Below are positions 1 through 9,359 of a DNA stretch of 64,000 nucleotides, in pieces. Position numbers and translations under genes: made by a program. Each line of letters opens with the position of its first letter. Positions within the stretch are counted from its first letter, which is position 1. The DNA is from Cellulomonas sp. URHE0023 (GTDB taxonomy: Bacteria; Actinomycetota; Actinomycetes; Actinomycetales; Cellulomonadaceae): NCBI RefSeq assembly GCF_000688475.1, contig NZ_JIAN01000006.1:248001-312000 (forward strand), written 5' to 3'. The notes under the pieces were generated by a model that saw only the letters and a list, made by a program, of their open reading frames with translations, was not told the DNA's origin and searched no databases.

Positions 1-395
1 ATCATCAGGCCGACGGCGAGCCCGATCAGGGTGCCCACCAGGATGGCCACCGGGATCGTGATCGCCGCGCTCCACCCGTGCGTGAACATCCATGCGGAGA
101 CGCATGTGGACAGCGCGAGCACCGCCCCGACCGACAGGTCGATACCGCCGGTGAGGATCACGAACGTCATGCCGACAGCGAGGACCACGAGGAACGAGTT
201 GTTGATGAGCACGTTGGCCATGACGCGGCCGGTGAGGAAGTTGTCGTACAGGTTGCCGCCGATGGCGAGCATGACGACGAGCACGATGACCGTGCCGAGC
301 ACGGGGATGTAGCGGTCGTCGATCCGGAACCGCCGACGGCTGGGCGTCGTCGAGGAGTCGGAGACCGTCGGGGAGGTGAGCTGGTCGGTCGCCAT
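1..395 (-). CDS. ABC sugar permease, YjfF-like (3' end beyond the window)
   Basis: The first 131 codons of an inner-membrane permease of the ribose/galactofuranose type (BPD_transp_2) are present; the rest lies before base 1. A charged N-terminus of about 25 residues is followed by hydrophobic segments and the family motif ILTGGIDLSVGAV. The ATG at 395 overlaps the stop of the upstream permease by one base (TGATG), so the two are probably translationally coupled. The order binding protein, ATPase, permease, permease matches E. coli ytfQ-ytfR-ytfT-yjfF, in which YtfT and YjfF form a heterodimeric channel. L-arabinose as substrate is inferred from the adjacent ara genes and a shared operator. 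Confidence 0.85.
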   Translation of the reverse strand, partial: MATDQLTSPTVSDSSTTPSRRRFRIDDRYIPVLGTVIVLVVMLAIGGNLYDNFLTGRVMANVLINNSFLVVLAVGMTFVILTGGIDLSVGAVLALSTCVSAWMFTHGWSAAITIPVAILVGTLIGLAVGLM

Positions 396-1426
396 CAGGC
401 CGGAACCTCCACGGGTGCGGGAACGGTGGCAGCTGGTCGACGCCGACCCCACGAGCTGTTGCGCACCTTGGGCGACTGCAGCAGGCAGACGACGATGACC
501 ACGAGCGCCTTGAACAGCGACACGGCGTTCGCCGGGACGCCGAGGACGGTGATCGCGAGGGTGAGCGTCGTGATCACGAGGGCGCCCACGAGCGTGCCGG
601 CGAGGGAGAACTTGCCGCCCGCGAGCGACGTGCCTCCGATGACGACCGCGAGGATGGCGTCGAGCTCGATGAAGAGCCCGACGTTGTTCGCGTCGGCCGC
701 CATGGTGTCGGCGCTCTTGATGAAGCCTGCAATGCACGCGAACAGCGCGCACAGGATGTAGACGGTCCAGATGATCGTCCGCGCCCGCACGCCCGCGAGC
801 CGGCTGGCCGACGGGTTGATCCCGACCGCCTCGATGAGCACGCCGAGCGCGGTGCGCCGGGTCACGAGGGCGGTCACGACGAAGAAGAAGCCGGCGATCA
901 GGGCCGCGTTGGGCAGCCCGAGGGTGTACCCGGACGCGAGCGACTTGTACGGCGCGCTGGTGACGGTCGTGATCTGGCCGCCGGTGATGAGCATCGCGAT
1001 GCCGCGACCGGCCGTCATGAGGACGAGCGTCGCGATTATCGGCTGGATGCCGACCACGGCGATGAGGAACCCGTTCCAGATCCCGATGACCAGGCAGACG
1101 AGCAGCGCAGTCGCCATCGCGGAGGCCACGGTAGCGACCGACCCGGGGTCGGGTGACGAGGCGATCTGGGTCAGTGCGATCGCGCCCGCGATCGCCATGA
1201 CGGCGCCCACCGAGAGGTCGATACCGCGGGTCGCGATCACGAGAGTCATGCCGAGCGCGACGAGCAGCAGCACGCTGGTGCGGCGGATGATGTCGATCGG
1301 TCCGCCGAAGAGGTGGCCGTCGCGCACCTCGATGTCCAGGAACGTGTGCGACTTGAGCACGCTGGCCAGCAGCAGCGCCAGCAGCGCGATGACCGGCCAG
1401 AACAGGCGGTGGCGGGTGATGCTCAT
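395..1426 (-). CDS. ABC sugar permease, YtfT-like
   Basis: A 343-residue integral membrane permease of the BPD_transp_2 family. It has repeated hydrophobic segments and the signature VIATRGIDLSVGAV near residue 65, a variant of the GGIDLSVG motif shared with RbsC and YtfT. It should pair with the next permease to form the channel through which the ABC importer moves a monosaccharide. The ATG at 1426 overlaps the end of the ATPase gene by 4 bases (ATGA), and GGAGG lies 9 nt upstream of it. It belongs to the importer operon that starts at the binding-protein gene. Substrate specificity cannot be read from the permease sequence. Confidence 0.88.
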   Translation of the reverse strand: MSITRHRLFWPVIALLALLLASVLKSHTFLDIEVRDGHLFGGPIDIIRRTSVLLLVALGMTLVIATRGIDLSVGAVMAIAGAIALTQIASSPDPGSVATVASAMATALLVCLVIGIWNGFLIAVVGIQPIIATLVLMTAGRGIAMLITGGQITTVTSAPYKSLASGYTLGLPNAALIAGFFFVVTALVTRRTALGVLIEAVGINPSASRLAGVRARTIIWTVYILCALFACIAGFIKSADTMAADANNVGLFIELDAILAVVIGGTSLAGGKFSLAGTLVGALVITTLTLAITVLGVPANAVSLFKALVVIVVCLLQSPKVRNSSWGRRRPAATVPAPVEVPA

Positions 1427-2991
1427 ACCTCGGGTCCTCCGCTCGCGATGAGGTGGACGACGTCGTCGGTTGTCACGTCGTCGTCGTTGGCGATCTCGCC
1501 CACCTTGCGGCGGTCGCGCATGACGGCGATCCGGTGGGAGAGCCGCAGCACCTCCTCCAGCTCGGCGGAGATGAAGACGACGGCCATGCCGTCGGAGGCG
1601 AGCTCGGCGACCAGGCGCTGGATCTCGGCCTTGGCCCCCACGTCGATGCCGCGGGTGGGCTCGTCGAGGATCAGGAGCTTCGGCTGGGTGGCCAGCCAGC
1701 GCGCGAGCAGCACCTTCTGCTGGTTGCCGCCCGACAGGTTGCCCGCGACGGCGTCCGGGTTGGCGGGGCGGATCCCCAGCGCCTTGATGTACCCGTCGAC
1801 GACCTCGTCGGTCTTGCGCCGGGACACCCGTCGGAGCCAGCCGCGTTCTGCCTGCAGGCCCAGCGTGATGTTCTCGCGGACGGTCAGGTCGCCGACGATG
1901 CCCTCCGTCTTGCGGCTCTCCGACGAGTAGACGATCCCGCGCGCGAGGGCCGACCGGGGGGTGCGGATCCTTGCCGGTTCGCCGTGCACGCGGATCTCCC
2001 CGTGGTCGGCCCGGTCGGCTCCGTACAGGAGGCGGGCCAGCTCGGTCCGTCCGGAGCCGAGCAGGCCGGCGAGCCCGACGACCTCACCGGAGTAGACGTC
2101 CAGGTCGAAGGGCTCGATGGAGCCCTTGCGGCCGAGCCCGATCGCCTGCACGAACGGCTGCGTGTCGGACCGTTCTGCGACGGAGCGCTTGGGCGCCTCC
2201 TCGAGCTTCTCGAGCACGGCGAGCTCACGGCCGATCATCTTCTGGACGAGCTCCACGCGCGGCAGCTCCGACGTCCGGTACTCGCCGACGAGGGTGCCGT
2301 TGCGCAGCACCGTCAACCGGTCGCTGATCGCGTAGACCTGGTCGAGGAAGTGCGAGACGAACAGGATCGCGACCCCGCGGTCGCGCAGCGAACGGACCAC
2401 GTCGAAGAGCCGCGCCACCTCCTCGGCGTCCAGGCTCGAGGTCGGCTCGTCGAGGATGAGGACCCGGGCGTCGACGACCATCGCGCGCGAGATCGCGACG
2501 AGCTGCTGGACCGCGAGCGAGTGCGAGTCGAGAGACGACCTCGGGTCGATGTCGAGGTTCATGGTCCGAAGGTGCTCGGCGGCACGGCGGCGCGTGCTGC
2601 GCCAGTCGACCATCCCCGCACGGCGCACCTCGTGGCCGAGCATGATGTTCTCTGCCACGGACAGGTTGTCGCACAGGTTGACCTCTTGGTACACCGTGCT
2701 GATCCCGACGTCCTGCGCCTGGGCCGGGCCGGAGAACGAGCGCTCCTGCCCATCGACCACGATGCGCCCGTCGTCGATCGTGTAGACACCGGTCAGGGCC
2801 TTGATGAGCGTCGACTTGCCGGCGCCGTTCTCGCCCATGAGCGCGTGCACCTCACCGGGGAACAATCGGAAGTCGACTCCGTCGAGCGCTTTGACGCCCG
2901 GAAAGCTCAGGGTGATTCCCGTCATCACCACGATCGGCTGGACGGGCTTCTCGTCGGAGGCACCCGACGAGGCATTCGTTGCGGTCATCAT
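1423..2991 (-). CDS. ABC sugar importer ATPase, two fused nucleotide-binding domains
   Basis: A 522-residue ATPase of the RbsA/MglA/YtfR type with two ABC domains in one chain. The first has Walker A GENGAGKST (about residues 53-61), a signature reduced to SLAVQQL instead of LSGGQ, and Walker B VLILDEPTSSLD. The second has a degenerate P-loop (GLLGSGRTEL) but an intact LSGGNQQKV signature and LLILDEPTRGID, the usual asymmetry of this class. I chose the ATG at 2991, behind an AAAGGT element, over an in-frame start at 3057 that would add 22 non-conserved residues. It powers the adjacent permeases. Confidence 0.92.
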   Translation of the reverse strand: MMTATNASSGASDEKPVQPIVVMTGITLSFPGVKALDGVDFRLFPGEVHALMGENGAGKSTLIKALTGVYTIDDGRIVVDGQERSFSGPAQAQDVGISTVYQEVNLCDNLSVAENIMLGHEVRRAGMVDWRSTRRRAAEHLRTMNLDIDPRSSLDSHSLAVQQLVAISRAMVVDARVLILDEPTSSLDAEEVARLFDVVRSLRDRGVAILFVSHFLDQVYAISDRLTVLRNGTLVGEYRTSELPRVELVQKMIGRELAVLEKLEEAPKRSVAERSDTQPFVQAIGLGRKGSIEPFDLDVYSGEVVGLAGLLGSGRTELARLLYGADRADHGEIRVHGEPARIRTPRSALARGIVYSSESRKTEGIVGDLTVRENITLGLQAERGWLRRVSRRKTDEVVDGYIKALGIRPANPDAVAGNLSGGNQQKVLLARWLATQPKLLILDEPTRGIDVGAKAEIQRLVAELASDGMAVVFISAELEEVLRLSHRIAVMRDRRKVGEIANDDDVTTDDVVHLIASGGPEV

Positions 2992-3084
2992 CGACCTTTC
3001 GTCCGCGCCGGCCCGTGTGCGCCAGCAGGGGTGAACCGCTCCCCGGGGCGCGAGCACCCCGGGGAGCGGGTAGGACGGTGTCGG

Positions 3085-4104
3085 TCAGTACTGCCGGTCG
3101 GGCAGTGCCGCGATCGCCTGCTCCTGGTTGAACTCGCCGTCCTCGGTCACGATCCGAGGCTCAACTGTCCCACCATCGTGGAGGGTCGTGATGATCTTCG
3201 CGAGGTCCGGGCCGAGCAGCGGGTTGCACTCGACGATGTAGCTGATCTTGCCCTCGGACAGCGCGACCATGCCGTCGTGGACGCCGTCGATGCTGACGAC
3301 CTTGATGTCCTTGCCGGGCACCTTGCCGGCTGCCTCGATCGCCTCGATGGCGCCCAGGCCCATGTCGTCGTTGTGGGCGTAGACCACGTCGATGTCCGGG
3401 TAGGCCTGCAGGAAGCCCTCCATGACCGTCTTGCCCTCGGCGCGCGTGAAGTTGCCGGTCTCGGACGCGATCACCTTGACGTTGGGGTTGTCCTTGATCG
3501 CGTCGGCGAAGCCGGACTTGCGGTCGTTCGCGGGCGCCGAGCCCGTGGTGCCCTGCAGCTCGACGACATTGATGGGCTCGGTGCCGAGGGTGTCGGAGAC
3601 GTACTTGCCGATCCGCTCACCCTCCTTGACGAAGTCCGAACCGATGAACGTCTTGTAGAGCGACGTGTCCTTGCTGTCGACCGCGCGGTCGGTGAGGATC
3701 ACGGGAATGTTGGCCGCCTTGGCCTCCTCGAGCACGGCGTCCCAGCCCGACTCGACTACGGGCGAGAACGCGATGTAGTCCACGCCCTGGGCGATGTAGG
3801 AGCGGATCGCCTGGATCTGGTTCTCCTGCTTCTGCTGAGCGTCGGAGAACTTCAGGTCGAACCCCGCGTCGGCCGTCAGGGTGTCCTGGATGGACTTGGT
3901 GTTGGCCGCGCGCCAGCCGCTCTCGGAGCCGACCTGGCTGAAGCCGACGACGATCGCGTCGCCGCCGCCGCCCGCCGCGGCGGCGCTCGAGTCTCCGCTG
4001 GCGCTGTCTCCGCTGTCGTCGCTGCCGCCGCACGCGGCGAGCCCGAGTGCGAGCACGGCGACACCAGCGGTCACGATGCTGGTCCTGAACCTCTTGCTGA
4101 GCAT
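3085..4104 (-). CDS. sugar-binding lipoprotein of ABC importer, YtfQ-like
   Basis: A 339-residue periplasmic-binding-protein-like lipoprotein (Peripla_BP_4 fold). The N-terminus has an arginine/lysine-rich start, a hydrophobic core and a lipobox LAAC, so Cys25 would be lipidated and the mature protein tethered outside the membrane. A Gly/Ser/Asp/Ala-rich linker follows. Motifs such as VVELQGTTGSAPANDR and VYAHNDDMGLGA match the YtfQ/RbsB group. The ATG at 4104 has GGAGGAG 6 nt upstream, whereas the longer open frame to 4254 has no such site. First gene of the importer operon; its promoter region carries the LacI-type operator. Confidence 0.92.
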   Translation of the reverse strand: MLSKRFRTSIVTAGVAVLALGLAACGGSDDSGDSASGDSSAAAAGGGGDAIVVGFSQVGSESGWRAANTKSIQDTLTADAGFDLKFSDAQQKQENQIQAIRSYIAQGVDYIAFSPVVESGWDAVLEEAKAANIPVILTDRAVDSKDTSLYKTFIGSDFVKEGERIGKYVSDTLGTEPINVVELQGTTGSAPANDRKSGFADAIKDNPNVKVIASETGNFTRAEGKTVMEGFLQAYPDIDVVYAHNDDMGLGAIEAIEAAGKVPGKDIKVVSIDGVHDGMVALSEGKISYIVECNPLLGPDLAKIITTLHDGGTVEPRIVTEDGEFNQEQAIAALPDRQY

Positions 4105-4238
4105 CTGATTCTCCTCCTTGAGAACGAGTGTCACGCAACACCGACCCACGCCGGCCGATTCGCGCTGCGGCTCCCCCAGGCACAGGGACCGCAAGCACCG
4201 TTGTGTCCGGATATCCGGCCAACGGAGTTCAATACTCT

Positions 4239-4258
4239 TGATGTTAGCGATCACATTG
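4239..4258. promoter_or_regulatory. LacI-family operator, importer promoter
   Basis: TGATGTTAGCGATCACATTG is an imperfect inverted repeat that matches 17 of 20 bases of the operator in front of the araB gene (8168-8187). The only LacI-family gene in the neighbourhood (8249-9262) is the obvious candidate to bind both. The site abuts the TTGACA element, a position suited to repression. Confidence 0.75.
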
Positions 4259-4264
4259 TGTCAA
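4259..4264 (-). promoter_or_regulatory. -35 element TTGACA of the sugar importer operon
   Basis: On the minus strand a consensus TTGACA is directly followed by the 20-bp operator at 4239-4258. A repressor bound there would lie between the -35 and the expected -10 position. The -10 is weak (TCAAGA at 17-bp spacing), which suits a regulated promoter. Inferred from sequence only. Confidence 0.5.
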
Positions 4265-4284
4265 TTAGCCTCCGCTTTTGTTGC

Positions 4285-4298
4285 ATTGTGATCACAAT
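4285..4298. promoter_or_regulatory. perfect palindrome ATTGTGATCACAAT, possible second operator
   Basis: A perfect 14-bp palindrome lies about 27 bp upstream of the first operator in the importer promoter region, close to the end of araA. Its half-site TGTGA resembles LacI/GalR-family half-sites but without the usual central spacer. It may be an auxiliary operator or a site for another regulator. Confidence 0.4.
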
Positions 4299-4305
4299 CT
4301 GCCTT

Positions 4306-5808
4306 TTAGAGGCCCTGGGCAACCCGGTAATAGACCTGGTTCCACCGGACCTGGTCGCGGAAAGCACGTCGGCTCGTGTTCTCGTCGATCACCAGGAGCT
4401 CGGTTGAGGCGATCTCGGCGAAGTCCTCGAAGGCCTCGACGCCGACCGCGGTGGTCAGCACGGTGTGGTGCGCTCCTCCGGCCGTCAGCCAGGCCTCGGC
4501 CGACGTGCGGAAGTCCGGCCGCGGTTCCCAGACGGCCCGCGCCACCGGCAGGTGAGGCAGCGGCGCAGACGGTGCGACGACGTCGACCACGTTGGCCGTC
4601 AGCCGGAACCGCTCGCGCATGTCCGCCAGGGAGACGACGACGCCGACGCCCGGGTCGGCGGAGAAGACGAGACGCACGGGGTCGTCCTTGCCCCCGATGC
4701 CGAGCGGATGGACCTCGAGGCTCGGCCGGCTCGTGGTGAGCGACGGGCAGACCTCCAGCATGTGCGCGCCGAGGATCCGCTCGGACCCGGGCGTCAGGTC
4801 GTAGGTGTAGTCCTCCATGAGGGACGCGCCGCCCGGCAGGCCCGCTCCCATCACCTTGGCGGCACGCACGAGGATCGCGGTCTTCCAGTCGCCCTCGGCG
4901 CCGAACCCGTACCCGTCCGCCATGAGCCGCTGGACCGCGAGCCCCGGCAGCTGGCGCAGACCCCCGAGGTCCTCGAAGTTCGTGGTGAAGGCCCAGGCAC
5001 CGAGCGACTCCAGCAGGGTGCGCAGCGCCACCTCTTGGCGCGCGCCGTAGCGCAGCGACTCGTGCCGGTCTCCCCCACGACGCAGCTCCGGCGCCACGTC
5101 GTACAGGTCCTCGTACTCGGCGACCAGCTTGTCGATGTCCGGGTCCGCGACGTCGTCGACGGCCGCGACCAGGTCGTTCACGCCCCAGGTGTTCACCGAG
5201 ACCCCGAACCGCAGCTCGGCCTCGGTCTTGTCGCCCTCGGTGACCGCGACGTTACGCATGTTGTCGCCGAACCGCGCGAGCCGCAGGTCCTGCGTCGCCG
5301 CCCAGCCCGCGCACGCGCGCACCCAGGTGGCGATCGAGTCCGTGACCGCGGGGTTGCTGACGTGACCTGCGACGGTCTTGCGGGCCGTGCCCAGACGCGT
5401 GGCGATGTACCCGAACTCACGGTCACCGTGCGCGGCCTGGTTGAGGTTCATGAAGTCGAAGTCGATCGAGTCCCACGGCAGCTCGACGTTCGCCTGCGTG
5501 TGCAGGTGGAGCAGCGGCGTGCGCAGCGCATCGAGCCCGGAGATCCACATCTTGGCGGGCGAGAACGTGTGCATCCAGGTGATCACGCCGATGACGGCGT
5601 CGTCCGCGTTCGCCTCGAGCGCGATCCGGCGGATGGCGTCCGAGGTGGTCAGGACGGGCTTCCAGACGAGCGTCGCCGGGAGCCGCTCACCGAGGACGCG
5701 GGCGATCTCCTGCGACTGCTCGGCCACCTGCCGCAGGGTGTCCTCGCCATAGAGCCCTTGGCTCCCGGTGAGGAACCAGATCTCGCGGTCGGCGTACGGC
5801 TTGGTCAT
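4306..5808 (-). CDS. araA: L-arabinose isomerase
   Basis: A 500-residue cytosolic enzyme, the same length as E. coli AraA. It interconverts L-arabinose and L-ribulose using Mn2+. Conserved blocks include FLTGSQ near the N-terminus, [23 protein letters not shown] and MEDYTYDL (the last two carry metal/active-site glutamates) and [11 protein letters not shown] with a metal-binding histidine. The ATG at 5808 overlaps the araD stop by 4 bases (ATGA). A longer in-frame opening into araD is only a reading-frame shadow. Last gene of the araB-araD-araA unit, ending about 200 bp before the importer operon. Confidence 0.97.
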   Translation of the reverse strand: MTKPYADREIWFLTGSQGLYGEDTLRQVAEQSQEIARVLGERLPATLVWKPVLTTSDAIRRIALEANADDAVIGVITWMHTFSPAKMWISGLDALRTPLLHLHTQANVELPWDSIDFDFMNLNQAAHGDREFGYIATRLGTARKTVAGHVSNPAVTDSIATWVRACAGWAATQDLRLARFGDNMRNVAVTEGDKTEAELRFGVSVNTWGVNDLVAAVDDVADPDIDKLVAEYEDLYDVAPELRRGGDRHESLRYGARQEVALRTLLESLGAWAFTTNFEDLGGLRQLPGLAVQRLMADGYGFGAEGDWKTAILVRAAKVMGAGLPGGASLMEDYTYDLTPGSERILGAHMLEVCPSLTTSRPSLEVHPLGIGGKDDPVRLVFSADPGVGVVVSLADMRERFRLTANVVDVVAPSAPLPHLPVARAVWEPRPDFRTSAEAWLTAGGAHHTVLTTAVGVEAFEDFAEIASTELLVIDENTSRRAFRDQVRWNQVYYRVAQGL

Positions 5809-6527
5809 GAACGGTCCTCCGTCAGGTTCTGCCCGTACACGTTCTGGTAGCGGGCGTAGAGCGAGTCGATGTGGTTCTGGTCGATCGGGACGGTCGGGCC
5901 GAGCTGGCGCGCGATGTGCACGGTCCGCGCGACCTCCTCGACCATCACGGCCGCCTTGACGGCCGCGACGGCGTCGCGGCCGATGGTGAACGGCCCGTGG
6001 TTGCGCATGAGCACCGCCGGGCTGCGTGAGCCGCGCAGGGTCTCGACGATGCCGCGGCCGATCGAGTCGTCGCCGATCAGGGCGAAGGGGCCGACCGGGA
6101 CGTCCCCGCCGAACTCGTCCGCCATCATCGTGAGCACGCACGGGACCGGCTCCCCGCGTGCAGCCCAGGCGGTCGCGTAGGTCGAGTGGGTGTGCACGAC
6201 GCCGCCCACCTCCGGCATGTTGCGGTAGACGTACGCGTGCGCCGCGGTGTCAGACGAGGGCGAACGGTCCCCTTCCAGCAGGTTCCCGTCCAGGTCGCAC
6301 ACGACCATCGCCTCGGCGGTGAGCTCGTCGTAGGTCACGCCTGACGGCTTGATGACGAGCAGGTCCTCGGGGCCGGGCCCGTGTCGCGGGTCGACGACCA
6401 CGCGCTGGGACACGTTGCCCGCGGTCCACACCACCAGCCCCCAGCGCGGCAGCTCCGCGTGCAGCCGAGCGACCACCTCTCGGGTGCGGGCGACCTCCTC
6501 GAGCACCGGGCGGGGATACGTCGTCAT
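5805..6527 (-). CDS. araD: L-ribulose-5-phosphate 4-epimerase
   Basis: A 240-residue class II aldolase/epimerase-fold enzyme that converts L-ribulose 5-phosphate to D-xylulose 5-phosphate, the last step of arabinose entry into the pentose phosphate pathway. Zinc-site histidines are visible in [13 protein letters not shown] and [10 protein letters not shown], and the phosphate-loop [10 protein letters not shown] and SGVTYDEL are present. I chose the ATG at 6527, which has CAGGAG 7 nt upstream. An in-frame start at 6545 adds six residues and has a worse site. It lies between the kinase and isomerase genes with almost no spacing. Confidence 0.95.
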   Translation of the reverse strand: MTTYPRPVLEEVARTREVVARLHAELPRWGLVVWTAGNVSQRVVVDPRHGPGPEDLLVIKPSGVTYDELTAEAMVVCDLDGNLLEGDRSPSSDTAAHAYVYRNMPEVGGVVHTHSTYATAWAARGEPVPCVLTMMADEFGGDVPVGPFALIGDDSIGRGIVETLRGSRSPAVLMRNHGPFTIGRDAVAAVKAAVMVEEVARTVHIARQLGPTVPIDQNHIDSLYARYQNVYGQNLTEDRS

Positions 6528-6548
6528 GTCTGGCTCCTGTGCCATCGT

Positions 6549-8117
6549 CTACACCGCCTCGACCGCGGCGCGCTCGATGGCGAGGCCCGCGCTGTAGCGC
6601 TCGAGGAACGTCTGGAACCCGCGCGCGTCGCCGGCGTCGGGATCGACGGTCTGCGTCGCGGCGTCGCCGAAGACGCGGTCGCTCAGGTAGGTGCTGAGGT
6701 CGGTCTCGGACGCGGCTGCCAGGTACGCGGCGAGCACCGCGATCCCCCAGGCGCCGCCCTCGCCGGCGGTCTGCCCGACCGTCACGGGTGCACCGACTGC
6801 CGCGGCGAGCAGACGCTGGGCCACACCTTCGGTACGGAAGACGCCGCCGTGCGCGTACATCGAGTCGAGCTCGACACCTTCGCCGCGCAGCACCCGCATG
6901 CCCAGGCTCAGCGTGCCGAACGCGCCGTAGACCTGGGCCCGCATGAAGTTGGCCAGGGTCAGTCGGCTGTCCGGCGTCCGCACGATCAGCGGTCGCCCCT
7001 CGGTCAACCCGGTGATCGGCTCGCCGGAGAGGTAGTTGTACGCCAGCAGACCGCCGCCGTCCGCGTCTCCCGCGAGGGCCTCCCGCAGCAGCACACCGAA
7101 CACCTCGTCGGCGGACGTCGGCCGGCCCAGCGCCGCAGCGAACTGGCCGAACACGTCGGCCCATGCGCCGAGCTCGCTCGCACCGTTGTTGCAGTGCACC
7201 ATCGCCACGAGATCACCGGCGGGGGTGGTCACCAGGTCGAGCTCGTGGTGGACCTGGCTCAGCGGCTTCTCGAGCACGACCATCGCGAAGATGCTGGTTC
7301 CCACGCTCACGTTCCCCGTGCGCGGGGCCACAGCGTTCGTCGCAACCATCCCGGTCCCGGCGTCACCCTCGGGAGGGCACAGCGGGATCCCCGGCTGCAA
7401 CGCCCCGGTGGGGTCCAGGAGCGCCGCGCCGGCTTCGGTCAACCGCCCCGCCGCCTGGCCGGCGCGCAGGATCTCGGGCAGCAGCGGCTCGATGTCCCCT
7501 CCGGGGTAGGCGGCGAGCATCTGCGCGTCCCACGTGCGCGTCGTGGCGTCGATCGGGAACATGCCGGACGCGTCGCCGATGCCCAGCACCTTGCGCCCGG
7601 TCAGCTGCCAGTGCACGTAGCCGGCCAGCGTCGTCAGGAACCGCACGTCGGGGAGGTGCGGCTCGGCGTCCAGCGTCGCCTGCCGCAGGTGGGCGACCGA
7701 CCAGCGCAAGGGGATGTTGTAGCCGAACAGCTCCGTGAGCTCCGCGGCCGCCGGACCTGTGCTCGTGTTGCGCCACGTGCGGAACGGGACGAGGAGCTCG
7801 CCCTGCGCGTCGAACGCCAGGTACCCGTGCATCATCGCGGACACCCCGATGGCACGAAGGTTCGTGAGGCGCACGCCGTACCGCGCCTGCGTCTCGGCGA
7901 GCAGCGCCGCGACGGATGCCTGCAGACCGGTCCAGACCGCGTCGAGCGAGTACGTCCACACCCGGTCGACGAACTGGTTCTCCCAGTCGTGGCTCCCGCT
8001 CGCGAGCGGCTCGTGGTCCGGGCCGACGAGGACCGCCTTGATGCGGGTCGAACCCAGCTCGATGCCGAGCGTCGCCAGCCCGCTCGTGATGGCTACCCGG
8101 GGTTCGACCGTCGTCAC
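6549..8117 (-). CDS. araB: FGGY-family carbohydrate kinase, probable L-ribulokinase
   Basis: A 522-residue sugar kinase of the FGGY family. It has N-terminal phosphate motif [24 protein letters not shown] in the first domain and, in the second, [10 protein letters not shown] and MYAHGGVF. It is not of the E. coli AraB sequence type but resembles the divergent kinases found with araA/araD in Clostridia and Bacteroidetes. L-ribulose as substrate follows from its place as first gene of the ara operon. The GTG at 8117 has GAGGAGG 9 nt upstream. The operator at 8168-8187 lies just upstream, so arabinose-dependent derepression is likely. Confidence 0.85.
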   Translation of the reverse strand: MTTVEPRVAITSGLATLGIELGSTRIKAVLVGPDHEPLASGSHDWENQFVDRVWTYSLDAVWTGLQASVAALLAETQARYGVRLTNLRAIGVSAMMHGYLAFDAQGELLVPFRTWRNTSTGPAAAELTELFGYNIPLRWSVAHLRQATLDAEPHLPDVRFLTTLAGYVHWQLTGRKVLGIGDASGMFPIDATTRTWDAQMLAAYPGGDIEPLLPEILRAGQAAGRLTEAGAALLDPTGALQPGIPLCPPEGDAGTGMVATNAVAPRTGNVSVGTSIFAMVVLEKPLSQVHHELDLVTTPAGDLVAMVHCNNGASELGAWADVFGQFAAALGRPTSADEVFGVLLREALAGDADGGGLLAYNYLSGEPITGLTEGRPLIVRTPDSRLTLANFMRAQVYGAFGTLSLGMRVLRGEGVELDSMYAHGGVFRTEGVAQRLLAAAVGAPVTVGQTAGEGGAWGIAVLAAYLAAASETDLSTYLSDRVFGDAATQTVDPDAGDARGFQTFLERYSAGLAIERAAVEAV

Positions 8118-8167
8118 GCCGCTCTGCCTCCTCGTACGAGGACCGCGGCGGACGCCAGCGGCCGATG

Positions 8168-8187
8168 TGATGTTAGCGCTCACATCA
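8168..8187. promoter_or_regulatory. LacI-family operator upstream of araB
   Basis: TGATGTTAGCGCTCACATCA matches its own reverse complement at 18 of 20 positions and the importer-operon site at 17 of 20. It lies 50 bp upstream of the araB start, between the regulator gene and the operon it probably controls. Confidence 0.8.
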
Positions 8188-8248
8188 GACCAGGAGTGAC
8201 CACCGATGATCTCGATTTGGTCACGGCCGCCGAAACGGGTGTCGCGGG

Positions 8249-9262
8249 TCAGGCCCGACGAGCCGAGCTGGCACGCACGACGAGCTCCGCGGGGATCCGC
8301 TGGTGCAGCGTCTGCTGCCCCGCGAACGCCGCCTCGAGCGAGGTGACGGCCAACCGCCCGAGCGCACCGAAGTCCTGCCGCACCGTCGTCAGCGGCGGCG
8401 TGTAGTGCGCGGACCCGACCTCGTCGTCGAACCCCACGAGCGCGACGTCGCTGGGCACGCGCACGCCGGCCTCCCAGAACGCGTGCAGCATCCCGAGCGC
8501 GAGCTGGTCGTTCGCCGCGAAGATCGCCGACGGCAGACCCTCGCGCACGAGCCGACGCCCGATCTCGTACCCGTCGGAGGCGTCCCAGGCGGCTTCGATG
8601 TGGTCCGGAGCCCCCGGTCCGCTGATCTCCCGCCACCCGGCGAGCCGGTCCTGGGCGTCGAACCAGTCCTGCGGACCCGCCACGTGCAGGACCTGCGAGT
8701 GCCCCAGGTCGACCAGGTGCTGCGTGGCCAGGCGTGCACCGTGGCGCTGGTCGACGCCGACCGCGTGCACATGGGTCTCGGCGGGAAGGTCGGACGCCGA
8801 CGAGATGAGCACGACCGGCACCGGCAGATCCAGAGCAGCGATCGCCTGCGCGATCTCCGTGGTCGGGGCGATGATGGCGATGCCGTCCACCCCGTGACCC
8901 AGGAAGTGCTCGATCGCCGCGTGCATCGACTCACCGTCGAACGTGCGGATCGTCGCGACCGAGACGTACCACCCGACCTCGCGCGCCGCCTCCTCCAGCC
9001 CGACCAGCGTGCTCGTCGGCCCGTACAGCGCGGTCGCGGGAGTGACCACGCCGAGCACGCCCGAGCGGCGCGTGACCAGGGCGCGCGCGGCACTGTTGCG
9101 CCGGTAGCCCAGCTGCGCGATCGCGTCGTTGACCCGCTCCCGCGTGCCCGGACGCACGCTCGGGTGGTCGTTCAGCACACGCGACACCGTCTGGTGCGAG
9201 ACGCCCGCCAGCGCGGCGACGTCGCTCATCGCAGGCGGCCGGACAGGGGTCGTGCCGCTCAT
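8249..9262 (-). CDS. LacI-family transcriptional regulator of the arabinose genes
   Basis: A 337-residue regulator. The N-terminal helix-turn-helix (about residues 12-60) contains the family core [18 protein letters not shown], followed by hinge residues RRNSAARAL and a periplasmic-binding-protein-like effector domain with [12 protein letters not shown] near residue 245. It should bind the two matching operators and release them on binding arabinose or a downstream sugar. The ATG at 9262 follows GAAGGTGG. The gene lies immediately upstream of the ara operon on the same strand, separated by the operator. Specificity is inferred from position, not from residues. Confidence 0.9.
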   Translation of the reverse strand: MSGTTPVRPPAMSDVAALAGVSHQTVSRVLNDHPSVRPGTRERVNDAIAQLGYRRNSAARALVTRRSGVLGVVTPATALYGPTSTLVGLEEAAREVGWYVSVATIRTFDGESMHAAIEHFLGHGVDGIAIIAPTTEIAQAIAALDLPVPVVLISSASDLPAETHVHAVGVDQRHGARLATQHLVDLGHSQVLHVAGPQDWFDAQDRLAGWREISGPGAPDHIEAAWDASDGYEIGRRLVREGLPSAIFAANDQLALGMLHAFWEAGVRVPSDVALVGFDDEVGSAHYTPPLTTVRQDFGALGRLAVTSLEAAFAGQQTLHQRIPAELVVRASSARRA

Positions 9263-9332
9263 GTGCCACCTTCGGGCGCCGAGGTGTACGACGAACCGTC
9301 GGCGCCCCGTCGATCTCGTCTGCGAGTGTCTG

Positions 9333-9355
9333 CTGAGGCCACGCTAGTGGCTCAG
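9333..9355 (-). terminator. hairpin after pflA
   Basis: CTGAG-CCAC pairs with GTGG-CTCAG around a GCTA loop, with one bulged G, four bases beyond the pflA stop. No U-tract follows, so it may act as a weak or bidirectional terminator between pflA and the regulator gene. Confidence 0.45.
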
Positions 9356-9359
9356 GTGG

